62,339 nucleotides of DNA from Vibrio ichthyoenteri ATCC 700023 (GTDB lineage: Bacteria; Pseudomonadota; Gammaproteobacteria; Enterobacterales; Vibrionaceae), in the NCBI RefSeq assembly GCF_000222605.1, contig NZ_AFWF01000084.1:1-62339 (forward strand). The letters run 5' to 3'. Below the pieces are notes generated by a model that saw nothing but the letters and a program-made list of their open reading frames with translations, searched no databases and was not told the DNA's origin. Every line of letters begins with the position of its first letter. Position 1 is the first letter of the stretch. Of the stretch, positions 8,097 through 18,605 are shown piece by piece. The position numbers and the translations under genes are program-made.

Positions 8097-10937
8097 TTAA
8101 GCAAACTTACGAACTTCGCCTTCACCATCGACGTTGGTTACACAACGACCACACACCGTTTCGTGTCCAGCAATTGTGCCTACGTCCGCAGTGTGGTGCC
8201 AACAACGGTCACACTTCTCGCCTTCTGAAGCCGCAACTTCTACCCACAGACCTTCAATATCCGTTGGCTTAGCCGCATCAGTTTTCTCTGCTAGAGGTTT
8301 AACTGCCGCTTTTGACGTTAGCAATACGAAACGTAGTTCGTCTTCAAGTTTATTGATCTTCGCAGCCAGTGCTTCATCAGCAAATAGAGTGATCTCAGCT
8401 TGTAGTGCGCCACCAATCACTTTCTCGCTACGTGCCGCTTCTAGAAGCTTGTTCACGCCGCCACGAACCGCTTGGATTTCTGTCCAGAATTCGTTGTTCA
8501 GCTCTTCGTTTTCAGCTAGACCAAATAGACCATCGAACCATTCGCCAGTGAAGACGAACTTATCGCGTTGACCTGGCATTTCGTTCCAGATTTCATCTGC
8601 AGTGAACGACATGATAGGCGCCATCCAACGAACCAGAGCTTCTACGATGTAGTAAAGCGCAGTTTGACAGCTACGTTGAGCGTGGCCACCACGTTTTGCG
8701 GTGTACTGACGGTCTTTAATTACGTCTAGGTAGAATGAACCCATTTCGATTGAACAGAATTGCATTAGACGCTGAGTTACACCATGTGTGTTGTACTCTT
8801 CGTATGCTTTCACAATCTCTTCTTGAGCAGCCAGTGCACGACCTACCGCCCAACGATCCAATGCGACCATTTCTTCAGCTGGTACTAAATCAGTTTCTGG
8901 GTTGAAACCGTTTAAGTTTGCTAGGAAGAAACGCGCCGTGTTACGGATACGACGGTACGCATCTGCAGAACGTTTTAGGATTTCATCTGAAACTGCAACT
9001 TCACCGGTGTAGTCCGTTGAAGCAACCCATAGACGAAGAATATCCGCGCCTAGTTTGTTGGTTACATCTTTTGGAGCCACAACGTTACCGATAGATTTAG
9101 ACATCTTACGGCCGTGACCATCAACCACGAAACCATGCGTCAGTACTTGTTTGTACGGCGCTACGTCTTTCATCGCGATAGATGAGATCAATGAAGATTG
9201 GAACCAACCACGGTGTTGGTCAGAACCTTCAAGGTACAAATCCGCACTATGACCGTTGAATTCTTCACGCGCATCAACAACAGAGTAGTGAGTCACACCT
9301 GAGTCAAACCATACGTCTAGCGTATCAAGCACTTTCTCGTAGTTTGCAGCATCTTCAGCACCCATCAACTCAGCAGCATCAACATCCCACCAAGCTTGAA
9401 TGCCTTTCTCTTCAACTAGTTTTGCTACTTTCTCAATTAGCTCTAGTGAATTAGGGTGCAGTTCCGCCGTTTCTTTGTGAACGAATAGCGCAATTGGCAC
9501 GCCCCAAGTGCGTTGACGAGAGATACACCATTCAGGACGACCTTCAATCATACCTTCAATGCGACCTTGGCCCCATTCAGGCATCCACTGAACACCTTTG
9601 ATTGACTCTAGTGCTTTTGCACGTAGGCCAGCTTGATCCATTGAGATGAACCACTGTGGTGTTGCACGGAAGATGATTGGAGTCTTATGACGCCAGCAGT
9701 GTGGGTAGCTGTGCTCGTAAGCGTGGTGATGCAGTAACGCGCCTTTTTCTTTAAGCACTTCAAGCACTGAATCGTTCGCTTTGAAAACGTGTTGACCAGC
9801 AAATAGCGGAGTATCTGGCAGGTAAACGCCGTTTGAACCTACAGGGTTCGCTACTTCTAGACCGTACTTTTGACCAACCACGAAGTCTTCTTGACCGTGG
9901 CCAGGTGCAGTGTGAACCACACCAGTACCTGATTCCGTTGTTACGTGATCGCCAAGGATCGCCGGAACAGTGAAGTCATAGAATGGGTGGTTGAATTGTA
10001 GCAGCTCTAGATCCGCACCTTTAACAAAGCCAAGGTTGTGGAAATGCTCAATACCAGCACGATCCATTGCATCTTTCGCCAGCTCAGAAGCCACGATGAT
10101 ACGTTGCGCAGGCTGTTCGCCATTCGCTTCAACTTGAATCAATGCATATTCTAGGTCGTCACGTAGACATACTGCGCAGTTTGCTGGCAGAGTCCATGGT
10201 GTGGTTGTCCAGATAACGATTGAAAGCTCGCCTTCACCAGCGTGACCATCAGCAAGTGCAAACTTAGCCAATACCGCAGCTTCATCCGTCGCTGCAAATT
10301 TCACGTCGATAGATGGTGACACTTTATCTTTGTATTCAACTTCTGCTTCAGCCAGAGCTGAACCACAGTCTGTACACCAGTGGACAGGTTTGAAACCTTT
10401 CAATAGGTGGCCTTTATCGGCAATCTTACCTAGTGCGCGGATGATGTTAGCTTCAGTAACAAAATCCATAGTGCGGTACGGTTTGTCCCACTCGCCCATG
10501 ATACCAAGACGTTTGAAGCTCTCTTTTTGACCTTCAACTTGACCCGCTGCGTATTCGCGACATTTTTCACGGAATTCTGCTGCCGTTACTTTTTGGCCTG
10601 GCTTGCCGACTTTTTTCTCTACCATCAATTCGATTGGTAGGCCGTGACAGTCCCAACCTGGAACGTACGGAGCGTCAAAACCCGAAAGCGTTTTGGATTT
10701 AATAATAATGTCTTTAAGAATCTTGTTTAGCGCATGGCCAATGTGAATATCACCGTTGGCGTATGGAGGGCCATCGTGTAATACGAAAGATTTTTTGCCT
10801 TTCTTCGCTTTACGGATTTCACCGTAAAGATCTTCTTTATACCAACGCTCAAGCATTTCTGGCTCACGATTGGCCAGATTACCGCGCATTGGGAACCCTG
10901 TATCTGGTAGGTTCAGGGTATCTTTATACTCACTCAT
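8097..10937 (-). CDS. ileS: Isoleucyl-tRNA synthetase
   Basis: A 946-residue class I aminoacyl-tRNA synthetase. It has the HIGH motif ([11 protein letters not shown], about residue 65), the CP1 editing region with [14 protein letters not shown], the KMSKS motif ([10 protein letters not shown], about residue 605) and a C-terminal zinc site with two Cys pairs (CDRCWHH and CGRC). The length and the zinc finger fit the bacterial type 1 enzyme. It lies between ribF and lspA as in other gammaproteobacteria. Confidence 0.98.
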   Translation of the reverse strand: MSEYKDTLNLPDTGFPMRGNLANREPEMLERWYKEDLYGEIRKAKKGKKSFVLHDGPPYANGDIHIGHALNKILKDIIIKSKTLSGFDAPYVPGWDCHGLPIELMVEKKVGKPGQKVTAAEFREKCREYAAGQVEGQKESFKRLGIMGEWDKPYRTMDFVTEANIIRALGKIADKGHLLKGFKPVHWCTDCGSALAEAEVEYKDKVSPSIDVKFAATDEAAVLAKFALADGHAGEGELSIVIWTTTPWTLPANCAVCLRDDLEYALIQVEANGEQPAQRIIVASELAKDAMDRAGIEHFHNLGFVKGADLELLQFNHPFYDFTVPAILGDHVTTESGTGVVHTAPGHGQEDFVVGQKYGLEVANPVGSNGVYLPDTPLFAGQHVFKANDSVLEVLKEKGALLHHHAYEHSYPHCWRHKTPIIFRATPQWFISMDQAGLRAKALESIKGVQWMPEWGQGRIEGMIEGRPEWCISRQRTWGVPIALFVHKETAELHPNSLELIEKVAKLVEEKGIQAWWDVDAAELMGAEDAANYEKVLDTLDVWFDSGVTHYSVVDAREEFNGHSADLYLEGSDQHRGWFQSSLISSIAMKDVAPYKQVLTHGFVVDGHGRKMSKSIGNVVAPKDVTNKLGADILRLWVASTDYTGEVAVSDEILKRSADAYRRIRNTARFFLANLNGFNPETDLVPAEEMVALDRWAVGRALAAQEEIVKAYEEYNTHGVTQRLMQFCSIEMGSFYLDVIKDRQYTAKRGGHAQRSCQTALYYIVEALVRWMAPIMSFTADEIWNEMPGQRDKFVFTGEWFDGLFGLAENEELNNEFWTEIQAVRGGVNKLLEAARSEKVIGGALQAEITLFADEALAAKINKLEDELRFVLLTSKAAVKPLAEKTDAAKPTDIEGLWVEVAASEGEKCDRCWHHTADVGTIAGHETVCGRCVTNVDGEGEVRKFA

Positions 10938-11001
10938 CGATTCTTAATTCCGTTGTATTGGGCGAAAGTTAGACATTATGGTTAACGGTGGAATAAACCG
11001 A

Positions 11002-11937
11002 TTAACGCTTAAACTGACGCAGCCACACCCTTGCTGCCTCAGCATCCAATTCAATTTGCTGTTTTAAAGCATCGAATGATTCAAATTTATGCTCATCACG
11101 AAGCTTTTGCAAAAGTACTATTTCTAGTTGCTTGCCATATAAATTGGCCTGGAAGTCAAATAAGTGTACTTCCAGTTGTTGACGAACGCCATTGACCGTC
11201 GGTCTTTGACCAATGTTCGCCACCCCTCCTATCACTTGTTCACCAAGCCCTAGCGCCTGTACTACATACACACCTGAGACTGGTGATACACAGCGTTTTA
11301 GAGGGATATTTGCCGTAGGAAAACCTATGGTTCTCCCAAGCTTGCGACCGTGTGAAACACGACCACTAATACTATAATCACGCCCTAACATATGCGCCAC
11401 AGCGGGTAAATCATCTTGCGCAAGAGCATTACGAATTGCGGTGCTGCTAACACGTAGCTGCTGCAAACAAAAACTTTGCGTACTCACGACTTCAAAGCCG
11501 TAACGTTTTCCGGCTTGTTGTAACATCGCAAAGTCACCTTTGCGGCCACGGCCAAAACAAAAATCATCACCAATAACGAGAAACTTAACACCCAATCGCT
11601 TGACCAACAAGTCGGTAATAAACTCATCCGCCGTTAAGCTGGCGAAATAAGTGTTAAAACTGACACAGAGCAAACGATCAATCTTTAACTTGCTCAGCTG
11701 AACAAATTTGTCTCTCAATCGAGTTAAACGCGCCGGTGCTTTATCTTTGGCAAACAACTCCAAAGGCTGAGGTTCAAACGTCATCACCATGGAAGGCAAA
11801 TTCAACGCCTTGGCTTGCTGGGATACTTGTTCAAGTACCGCCTGATGACCAAGATGAACGCCATCAAAGTTTCCGATGGTAAGCACACACCCTTGATGGT
11901 GTGGCTGGATATTGTGAATGCCTCGAATCAATTCCAT
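11002..11937 (-). CDS. ribF: Bifunctional riboflavin kinase / FAD synthetase
   Basis: A 311-residue enzyme making FMN and then FAD. The N-terminal adenylyltransferase domain has TIGNFDGVHLGHQAVL and a later SSTAIRNAL. The C-terminal kinase domain has GRTIGFPTANI and GVYVV. It is upstream of ileS on the same strand with a 64-bp gap. The length is standard. Confidence 0.97.
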   Translation of the reverse strand: MELIRGIHNIQPHHQGCVLTIGNFDGVHLGHQAVLEQVSQQAKALNLPSMVMTFEPQPLELFAKDKAPARLTRLRDKFVQLSKLKIDRLLCVSFNTYFASLTADEFITDLLVKRLGVKFLVIGDDFCFGRGRKGDFAMLQQAGKRYGFEVVSTQSFCLQQLRVSSTAIRNALAQDDLPAVAHMLGRDYSISGRVSHGRKLGRTIGFPTANIPLKRCVSPVSGVYVVQALGLGEQVIGGVANIGQRPTVNGVRQQLEVHLFDFQANLYGKQLEIVLLQKLRDEHKFESFDALKQQIELDAEAARVWLRQFKR

Positions 11938-12043
11938 TGGAAGTTGCTTACTGCCTTTTCAATTTGCACGACGTGAAACCGACGGATTATATACTAATCC
12001 TGATACCCAAGTAACCTCAACATGCTTCGTTCAGCGAGAATAA

Positions 12044-12116
12044 CTTGCTTTGCAGCCAAGGCGGCGACTTGTCACTCTCGTGGTTCTAAAGCAAAAGTCG
12101 CCAACCTTGTATGCAA
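12044..12116. repeat. Long imperfect inverted repeat between ribF and murJ
   Basis: CCAAGGCGGCGACTT (12056-12070) faces AAGTCGCCAACCTTG (12095-12109), and the match continues outward imperfectly (CTTGCTTTGCAG with TGCAAG), giving a hairpin of about 25 pairs. There is no T run, so it does not look like a simple terminator. It may be a copy of a dispersed intergenic element. Confidence 0.5.
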
Positions 12117-12130
12117 GACCACTCCGAAGA

Positions 12131-13693
12131 CTAATCTGTCACCGCTTTAAGATCTTTAAGACGCACGCCTAACACCAGCAGACTAACAAGATAAACGCCC
12201 GCTCCGAGGCCAATCAAAAGTGATAGAGCCATCACGCGTTCGACAAAACTCCACGCAAGCCAAACATTGATCTCTTCCAATTGCCACATAATCGCCGCCA
12301 CCATAGCACCACCAGCAATCACTAAGCGCGCGATAAATAGTAAGGTTCTCTTACTCATCTGGTAGACACCTTGTAGGTGCAAGCCTCTATATAGCAGCGC
12401 CATATTGACCAAAGCAGAGAGCGCTGTCGCCATCGCCAGTCCTACATAACCATAGAAATAAGCAAAAATAGCGTTGAACACCATGTTGGTTGTCATCGCG
12501 ATAATGCCGTACTTCACTGGTGTTTTCGTGTCTTGGCGCGAGTAATAGCCCGGCGCAAGAACCTTGATCAACATAAAGTTCAACAAACCTGACGCATAGG
12601 CAAAGAGTGACAGTGAGGCTTGCTGAACGTCATGAGGGGAAAACTCACCGCGCATAAACAGTACCATTAACATCGGTTTCGCCAGCACCATTAAACCCAG
12701 CATGGCAGGCAAACCTAGCAAGATAACCATTCGCACGCCCCAATCCATGGTACTGGCAAAGCCTTCACTGTGCGCATCAACGTGCTTGCGAGATAGAGCA
12801 GGCAAGATAACGGTGGCAATCGCAATCCCGAACAAACCTAAAGGAAATTCAAGTAAACGATCTGAATAATAAAGCCAGCTGATGGAACCCGTTTGCAGAA
12901 AACTGGCAATAAAGGTATCGAGCAGCAAGTTAATTTGGCTAACAGACACACCGAATAACGCAGGGATCATCAGAGTGCGAATTTTTACTACCCCAGGATC
13001 ACGCCAGCCCCATTGCGGTTTTACCATCACTCCCGCTTTGATCAGGAATGGTATTTGAAAAAGAAATTGCACCAAGCCGCCAAGAAAGACGCCAATCGCT
13101 AAACCAATTTCAGGCTGTGACATCTGCGGCGCAATAAACCACGCCGAGAAAATAATCATCACATTGAGAAAAACAGGGGTAAAAGAGGAGACGGCAAATT
13201 TTCCGAGAGTATTGAGTATCGCTCCGGAAAGCGCAACAAAGGTGATAAACCATAAATAAGGGAAGGTAATTTTGAGCATAAAGCTCGCCAACTCAAATTT
13301 TTCTGCCGCAGGACCACCATTAAGCCAATCTAAAAACCAGCCAAAACCAAACAGTGCCGTTACCACACCTGAACCTAAGACGCCCAGTAAGGTAACAATA
13401 GAAACAATAACCCCCAACGTCCCCGCCGCACGAGCAATCAATTGGCGCGTCTTATCCATGTCTCCTTGAGCGTAGTTTTCCGTTAGTACCGGGACAAAGG
13501 CTTGTGAAAAAGCCCCTTCAGCAAACAAGCGACGTAAAAAGTTCGGGATTTTATTGGCAAAGAAAAAAACATCCGCGCTGGCGCCCGCGCCCATTAAATT
13601 GGCAACAACCACATCACGGACTAAACCAAGCACACGAGAAATTAAAGTCATCGCGCTGACGATCATGCCAGACTTGAGTAGACGTTTACTCAC
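12131..13693 (-). CDS. murJ: Lipid II flippase MurJ (MviN)
   Basis: A 520-residue inner-membrane protein of the MOP superfamily with about 14 helices; it flips lipid II during peptidoglycan synthesis. The N-terminus SKRLLKSGMIVSAMTLISR and FRRLFAEGAFSQAFVPVL are typical. I choose the GTG at 13693, which has GAGGTG 4-5 bases upstream and gives the family-standard N-terminus. The frame is open for 22 codons more, but those residues have no counterpart in the family. It is divergent from rpsT and upstream of ribF. Confidence 0.93.
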   Translation of the reverse strand: MSKRLLKSGMIVSAMTLISRVLGLVRDVVVANLMGAGASADVFFFANKIPNFLRRLFAEGAFSQAFVPVLTENYAQGDMDKTRQLIARAAGTLGVIVSIVTLLGVLGSGVVTALFGFGWFLDWLNGGPAAEKFELASFMLKITFPYLWFITFVALSGAILNTLGKFAVSSFTPVFLNVMIIFSAWFIAPQMSQPEIGLAIGVFLGGLVQFLFQIPFLIKAGVMVKPQWGWRDPGVVKIRTLMIPALFGVSVSQINLLLDTFIASFLQTGSISWLYYSDRLLEFPLGLFGIAIATVILPALSRKHVDAHSEGFASTMDWGVRMVILLGLPAMLGLMVLAKPMLMVLFMRGEFSPHDVQQASLSLFAYASGLLNFMLIKVLAPGYYSRQDTKTPVKYGIIAMTTNMVFNAIFAYFYGYVGLAMATALSALVNMALLYRGLHLQGVYQMSKRTLLFIARLVIAGGAMVAAIMWQLEEINVWLAWSFVERVMALSLLIGLGAGVYLVSLLVLGVRLKDLKAVTD

Positions 13694-13876
13694 AAACACC
13701 TCAAAAATATGCAATACTTGCTTAATCTGACCGAATAGATGAAGGAAAGTCGGATTCAAGGCAGATAAGTATTAGCATTGAAAAAAAAATACTGATAGAA
13801 TCCCCGCCATCTTAACCGTGATGACCCGTTGAATCCAAAACTTGTTTTGGCCCAGACTGGTTTTTGCACAAATCAA

Positions 13877-13905
13877 TTGACATTTCGGCGCAAATAAGGG
13901 ATATT
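13877..13905 (+). promoter_or_regulatory. Sigma-70 promoter of rpsT
   Basis: A perfect -35 TTGACA (13877-13882) is followed after 17 bp by GATATT (13900-13905). It lies about 50 bp before the rpsT start. Confidence 0.65.
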
Positions 13906-13953
13906 CCCTGCCCTTAAATTGTCACCGAACTAAAGTTTTTGGGAGTTAGACCC

Positions 13954-14214
13954 TTGGCAAATAGTAAATCTGCTAAGAAGCGCGCTATCCAAGCTGAGAA
14001 ACGTCGCCAGCACAACGCTAGCCGTCGTTCTATGATGCGCACTTACATGAAGAAAACTGTTGCTGCTATCGAAGCAGGCGACAAAGAAGCTGCAACTGCT
14101 GCATTTGCATCAGTTACACCAATCCTAGACCGCATGGCGACTAAAGGCCTTATTCATAAGAATAAAGCTGCTCGTCACAAGTCTCGTTTTGTTGCTGCGA
14201 TCAAAGCTCTTTAA
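13954..14214 (+). CDS. rpsT: 30S ribosomal protein S20
   Basis: An 86-residue basic primary 16S rRNA-binding protein. The N-terminus [17 protein letters not shown] and the core [14 protein letters not shown] are diagnostic. The start is the unusual TTG at 13954 with GGGAG 8 bases upstream; E. coli rpsT also uses UUG, which is tied to its autogenous control. An upstream in-frame TTG at 13939 overlaps the Shine-Dalgarno and is rejected. It is monocistronic with its own promoter and terminator. Confidence 0.97.
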   Translation: MANSKSAKKRAIQAEKRRQHNASRRSMMRTYMKKTVAAIEAGDKEAATAAFASVTPILDRMATKGLIHKNKAARHKSRFVAAIKAL

Positions 14215-14240
14215 TTAGAACTCTGATTCCCAGTAAAGAA

Positions 14241-14266
14241 AAACCGGCTCACGCCGGTTTTTTTAT
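14241..14266 (+). terminator. rpsT terminator
   Basis: AAACCGGC / GCCGGTTT with loop TCAC and a run of seven or more T. Confidence 0.93.
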
Positions 14267-14308
14267 ATCTAAAATTTGCCCATTGGGACTATTTCAGCGA
14301 TCCCCTCC

Positions 14309-14605
14309 TCAAGGGCTGCAATAAATATTATGCAACAGCTCTATCATGGCCTTCACTTCTTTACTGCTTAACGTGTAATAAACGGTTTGCGCCTCTTTAC
14401 GAGTATTCACTAAGCCATCACGACGCAACCAAGCCAAATGCTGAGAGAGTGCGGATTGGCTCAATGCTAATTTATTGCATAACTCACCAACCGACATTTC
14501 CTGATTATGCAACAAGCAGAGGATCTGTAGACGCCGTTCGTTCGCCATGGCTTTTAACAACACGACCGCTTGGGTAGAGTTTTTTTCCATCTCTTGCACA
14601 TTCAT
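14309..14605 (-). CDS. hlyU: ArsR/SmtB-family transcription activator HlyU
   Basis: A 98-residue winged-helix regulator. The recognition helix lies in LALSQSALSQHLAWLRRDGLV, here split as LALSQSALSQHL and AWLRRDGLV, followed by the wing RKEAQTVYYTLSS. HlyU is a metal-independent member of the family that counteracts H-NS at haemolysin/RTX toxin promoters in V. cholerae and V. vulnificus. The canonical ArsR metal-binding CVC motif is absent; two Cys remain, CLLHN and ELCNK. The position next to rpsT matches V. cholerae. No toxin gene is in this window. Confidence 0.9.
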   Translation of the reverse strand: MNVQEMEKNSTQAVVLLKAMANERRLQILCLLHNQEMSVGELCNKLALSQSALSQHLAWLRRDGLVNTRKEAQTVYYTLSSKEVKAMIELLHNIYCSP

Positions 14606-14723
14606 CAGGTACTACTCCTTGGAACAGCAAAACTTCTCACAAGAGGTTTTGAGTAAATTGGGCAAAATTATCAATTAGATGTCTCAATGATGTTAATCGA
14701 TTTAGTTTGGCGAGTAAAAGCGA

Positions 14724-15614
14724 TCAATTAAATAGAGTGCTAAAATTCGCATCACATACATTTTTTACCGCAGGATGCTGGATCATTCTCTCAGCAAATA
14801 TGACGTAGTACTCTTCTTTTAACTCATCGATATGCCCAATCAACTGCAATGCAATGTCATCACCCACTTCATTCATATATAAAGAAGGGGCAAGAAAAAT
14901 CACATCTTTATGATATCGAGCAAAAGCTTTCATCAATGCCACATCATCAAACTCCCCCAACACATTCGGCTGAATACCTTGACGATCAAACCATTCAATT
15001 ACTTTGCGCCCCATCGCTGTACGACTGCCGGGGATCAAAAGCTTACGTTGCTCTAAAATCGCTGGAAAGGAAACATTGTCGACATTACCTGAACAAAAAA
15101 AGCTCATACGGCTTTCACCTAGCTTTTTACTAAAAAGTCCAGGACTTTGCCCCGAATCGACAGGGCAATCGGACAAAATCATATCCAATTTGTGCTGCGC
15201 CAATTGTTCTAACAGCATTTCATGGGTCGATTCAAAGCAGCGTAAATGAATACTGTTGTCACTCGGGACAGTAGTCATCAAAATTTTACTGACTAAGCGC
15301 TTCGACAACGCATCAGCCACGCCGACATCGAACAATAGATTTGAACGTTGACTGTAATTGACAATATCCAGCATCTCATAGCTAAGGCCATACATGCGAT
15401 CGGCATATTTAAACACTAGCTGTCCAAGTTCAGTCGGTTCAACACTGCGGCCATTACGTTTCGTCAACTTGCCATCCAAACGCTCTTCGAGTGCTTTTAT
15501 TTGCCCAGTGACGGTTTGTGGCGTGAGAAAGAGCGCATCCGCAGCTTTAGTCACAGAGCCTTGCTTGCAGACCATCCAGAAATAGTACAAATGATTGTAA
15601 TTTAGGTGAGACAT
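14724..15614 (-). CDS. nhaR: LysR-family transcriptional activator NhaR
   Basis: A 296-residue LysR regulator. The N-terminal [23 protein letters not shown] (residues 1-20) and [16 protein letters not shown] are characteristic of NhaR, which activates the Na+/H+ antiporter gene nhaA and responds to sodium. Here it stands without nhaA, next to hlyU on one side and the sodium/phosphate transporter nptA on the other, in divergent orientation to nptA. Control of nptA by it is possible but not shown. Confidence 0.9.
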   Translation of the reverse strand: MSHLNYNHLYYFWMVCKQGSVTKAADALFLTPQTVTGQIKALEERLDGKLTKRNGRSVEPTELGQLVFKYADRMYGLSYEMLDIVNYSQRSNLLFDVGVADALSKRLVSKILMTTVPSDNSIHLRCFESTHEMLLEQLAQHKLDMILSDCPVDSGQSPGLFSKKLGESRMSFFCSGNVDNVSFPAILEQRKLLIPGSRTAMGRKVIEWFDRQGIQPNVLGEFDDVALMKAFARYHKDVIFLAPSLYMNEVGDDIALQLIGHIDELKEEYYVIFAERMIQHPAVKNVCDANFSTLFN

Positions 15615-16029
15615 AGTGAGAATTCTTCATCCAACGGTAACGACTAGTTTATAACAAAGCGCTTAGATGACAATGATAACTCGGCAAAACCGAGATATTT
15701 ACCCTTTAATACATGTTTTTACCGAAATGAATTTGTCATTTATTACAGCGAGCAGTCATAAAAGATCAGAAAAAATGACCAAACACTGACTTTTCTGACA
15801 TTTTTGTGATTGAATTCAACTAAACAGGCAGGCAATTAAATTCCCTTTAATTCAATAACTTAAATTAAATATAAAACCATTCATACAGACATATTTGCTT
15901 ACTAAAGGAAAAAAAAACAACGGTTACATCCAACTGTAATATTACTGAAATATTTCCTCCTTACTATCGCCCTCAGATTCAACTTACAGACCAAATCAAA
16001 CAGTTTACGGTCCAACGGAGAAAAAAATT
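15615..16029. other. AT-rich divergent control region between nhaR and nptA
   Basis: 415 bp without a convincing ORF. It is AT-rich and ends with the nptA ribosome-binding site ACGGAGAAAAAAA. It must hold the nhaR and nptA promoters. I found no clear operator; a partial TTGTCAT/AGTCAT pair is discussed under rejected items. Confidence 0.6.
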
Positions 16030-17175
16030 ATGAACCAAGCTACTACTACAGCAGCACCAATCTCGAGCACTGCTCGCTGGTTACGCTGGGCTAACTTGGC
16101 ATTCATGTTGTACTTACTACTGCTAGCAGTATCAATGGTAGGTACAGGTTTTAAATGGTCAGTCGGTGATCAAGCGAGAGTTCTTTTTGAATTTGCCTCG
16201 CACCCGGTCGCTGGCTTAATGATTGGTCTAGTTGCAACTGCACTTATTCAATCATCAAGTACCGTTACTTCTATTATCGTCGGCCTTGTCGCTGGTGGTT
16301 TACCTGTAGAGACAGCAATCCCGATGGTCATGGGTGCCAACATTGGTACGACTGTGACAAACACTCTTGTGTCTCTTGGCCACATGCGTTGTAAAGAAGA
16401 ATTTAAACGTGCATTTGCTAGTGCAACGATTCACGACTTCTTTAACCTGCTTGCGGTAGCTATTTTCTTACCACTTGAGATGATGTTCGGTATTCTGGAT
16501 AAGATTTCTCATTGGTTAGTATCACCATTGCTAGCGACTGGTGATATGAGCATGGGCGGTTTTGACTTTATCAAGCCAATCACAAAACCGGTGATCAGCG
16601 CTATCCAAGGCCCTCTAGGCTCATTTGGTAACACGGTTGGCGGTGTACTGCTGATTGTTCTAGGTATCGCGACTATCTTCGTAGCTATCACTGTAATGGG
16701 TAAGCTAATGAAAGGCCTAATGGTTGGCCGCGCTCGTGATATCTTGAAGAACGCAATTGGTCGTGGCCCTATCCACGGTATCGTTTCAGGTTCAATCGTA
16801 ACGGTTCTTGTGCAATCTTCTTCTACAACAACTAGCCTAATGGTTCCACTTGTTGGTACTGGCGTGTTGAAAGTTCGTGATGTTTACCCGTTCACTCTTG
16901 GTGCGAACATCGGTACGTGTATTACAGCGCTACTTGCAGCAACAGCAGTATCTGGTGAGTTCGCCGTATTCGCTCTGCAAATCGCTCTAGTACACCTAGT
17001 GTTCAACCTGCTGGCTACAGTATTCATCTTTGGTAACCCGTTCCTACGTGAGATTCCAGTGAAGTGTGCTGAGTTCCTTGCGGAAATGGCAATCAAAAAC
17101 AAAGCAGTTGTTGCAGCATACTTACTATTCGTATTCATCGTGCTGCCAGGTGCAATCCTAGCGCTGACTGTATAA
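16030..17175 (+). CDS. nptA: Na+/phosphate cotransporter NptA
   Basis: A 381-residue inner-membrane protein with two Na_Pi_cotrans repeats. Each carries the QSSS signature: ALIQSSSTVTSIIVG (about residues 75-89) and TVLVQSSSTTTSLMVP (about 257-272), with GANIGTTVTN and GANIGTCITA after them. These duplicated motifs form the substrate and sodium site in the NaPi-II family. It would import inorganic phosphate with sodium. GGAG lies 9-10 bases upstream of the ATG. It is monocistronic, with a terminator after it. Confidence 0.93.
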   Translation: MNQATTTAAPISSTARWLRWANLAFMLYLLLLAVSMVGTGFKWSVGDQARVLFEFASHPVAGLMIGLVATALIQSSSTVTSIIVGLVAGGLPVETAIPMVMGANIGTTVTNTLVSLGHMRCKEEFKRAFASATIHDFFNLLAVAIFLPLEMMFGILDKISHWLVSPLLATGDMSMGGFDFIKPITKPVISAIQGPLGSFGNTVGGVLLIVLGIATIFVAITVMGKLMKGLMVGRARDILKNAIGRGPIHGIVSGSIVTVLVQSSSTTTSLMVPLVGTGVLKVRDVYPFTLGANIGTCITALLAATAVSGEFAVFALQIALVHLVFNLLATVFIFGNPFLREIPVKCAEFLAEMAIKNKAVVAAYLLFVFIVLPGAILALTV

Positions 17176-17201
17176 TAAAACGAACAACACCTTTGCTTGC
17201 T

Positions 17202-17231
17202 AAGCCCTCGACGAAAGTCGGGGGCTTTTTT
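17202..17231 (+). terminator. nptA terminator
   Basis: AAGCCCTCGAC / GTCGGGGGCTT with a GAAA loop (one G.T pair), followed by six T. Confidence 0.9.
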
Positions 17232-17239
17232 GTTCTTTG

Positions 17240-17690
17240 AAGAAAAAAGAATCGAGAGCGCTGCGCTTTGAGAGGCTAGAAGAGAGTCGAGAATCTAGAG
17301 ATGAGAATCGAGAAAAAAGAAGGAACGCTTCGCTGCGATAAGCGAGAAGCGAGAGACTGAAAAGAGCGTCAGGATCTAGAATCGGGAAAGGCAACTGGAT
17401 CGGTAATTGGTGGCTTTATCATCTCCAACACACCAAGGGCTAGACGCCCTATCATGTGCTAACGAACTGTAGGGAATGCTACCAGTACACTTAATCGTGG
17501 TAAAAAATCGGCTACCTATATCAAGAGATGCAGCCAAGTTAATAATCTGTCGTTTGATTTCGTTCTACAAACCAATGGTAATCCCCGTCATCATTCTCAA
17601 ATGACACTGTCGAGTCCCCATCCCGATTCCCAACTCTCTACCTCTCGACTATCCAATTCTCGCTTCTCAATTCTGCTCCCCCCTTCTGCA
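17240..17690. repeat. GA-rich/CT-rich degenerate heptamer region between nptA and thyA
   Basis: The left arm (about 17240-17395) is purine-rich on plus with many variants of CGAGAAK heptamers (AATCGAGA, GTCGAGAATC, AAGCGAGAAGCGAG). The right arm (about 17600-17680) shows the same words on the other strand (CTCTCGACT, ATTCTCGCTTCTCAATTCT). The middle 200 bp has no recognisable gene. The same heptamer occurs as a perfect array at 39624. No ORF or RNA gene is recognised here. Confidence 0.6.
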
Positions 17691-17694
17691 AGGC

Positions 17695-17723
17695 AAAAAA
17701 AAGACTGACACTCGGTCAGTCTT
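17695..17723 (-). terminator. thyA terminator
   Basis: AAGACTGAC / GTCAGTCTT with a 5-base loop and eight T on the minus strand. Confidence 0.92.
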
Positions 17724-17744
17724 CTCTCTTATCGCTCTTGGGGG

Positions 17745-18596
17745 TTAAACCGAGAACGGGAATTTAATTGCTTCGTGTGACTCGTAGCCTTCGACCCAAA
17801 AATCATCCAAAGTTACCCATGTTTCTAGGTCTTCCAGTGACTTAATTTCTGGGTTGATGTGGAAGGTCGCGGGCGCAAGTGGTTCACGCTTTAGCTGCAC
17901 ATCACGCATCAGCTCTAACTGATCTTCGTAGATATGCGCGTTAACAATCTTGTGGTAAGCGACACCCGCTTTCTTGCCGGTGATTTGCGCCATGATCGCG
18001 AGGAAGACGTAAACCTGAACCATATTGAAGTTCAAGCCAAGAGGTACATCACATGAACGCTGCGTACTGTTTAGATACAGGGTATCGCCAAGCAGTGAAA
18101 AATGGTGGCTGTACATACAAGGACGCAAGCAACCCATGTGGAACTCACCCGGATTATAGAAATTAAGAATTTCACCACGGTCATCCACACCGCGCGTTAG
18201 ATCATCAACGATTTTACGCAATTGGTCGATATGGCCACCATCTGGCTTCGCCCACGCACGGCCTTGAACACCATATACGCGGCCCATATCATCTTCACCT
18301 TTGCGGTATGCGTTATTGATCCAAGCATCGTTTAAGTTGGCATTGGCATCCCATGTTTTGGTGCCTAGCTTACGAAAATCTTCTGCATTGTCGTAGCCAC
18401 GAATGTAGCCAAGTAGCTCTGCGACCGCTGATTTCCAAAAGCTCTTACGCGTCGTTACTAGCGGGAATTGGTTGTTAGCCACATCGTAGGTCAAATCGGC
18501 ATTAATCACCGTAAGGCAGCGCTTACCGGTACGTTCGTTTGCAACCCACTCACCATGGTCAACAATTCGCTGACAGAGATCTAAATACTGTTTCAC
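17745..18596 (-). CDS. thyA: Thymidylate synthase
   Basis: A 283-residue enzyme that methylates dUMP to dTMP with methylene-tetrahydrofolate. The active-site Cys is in [11 protein letters not shown], followed by [13 protein letters not shown] and the C-terminal HxY region [11 protein letters not shown]. It is about 20 residues longer than E. coli ThyA (264), the length seen in vibrios. It lies 9 bp after lgt, the same pairing as in E. coli, so it is co-transcribed with lgt. Confidence 0.97.
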   Translation of the reverse strand: MKQYLDLCQRIVDHGEWVANERTGKRCLTVINADLTYDVANNQFPLVTTRKSFWKSAVAELLGYIRGYDNAEDFRKLGTKTWDANANLNDAWINNAYRKGEDDMGRVYGVQGRAWAKPDGGHIDQLRKIVDDLTRGVDDRGEILNFYNPGEFHMGCLRPCMYSHHFSLLGDTLYLNSTQRSCDVPLGLNFNMVQVYVFLAIMAQITGKKAGVAYHKIVNAHIYEDQLELMRDVQLKREPLAPATFHINPEIKSLEDLETWVTLDDFWVEGYESHEAIKFPFSV

Positions 18597-18605
18597 ACCA
18601 ATTCC

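Noticed and set aside
13694-13759. N-terminal extension of murJ
   Set aside because: The 22 extra residues are not in the family and the GTG at 13693 has a proper ribosome-binding site.
15730-15765. Possible Pho box before nptA (TTGTCAT...AGTCATAA)
   Set aside because: The half sites are not at the 11-bp spacing of PhoB repeats and the middle repeat is absent.
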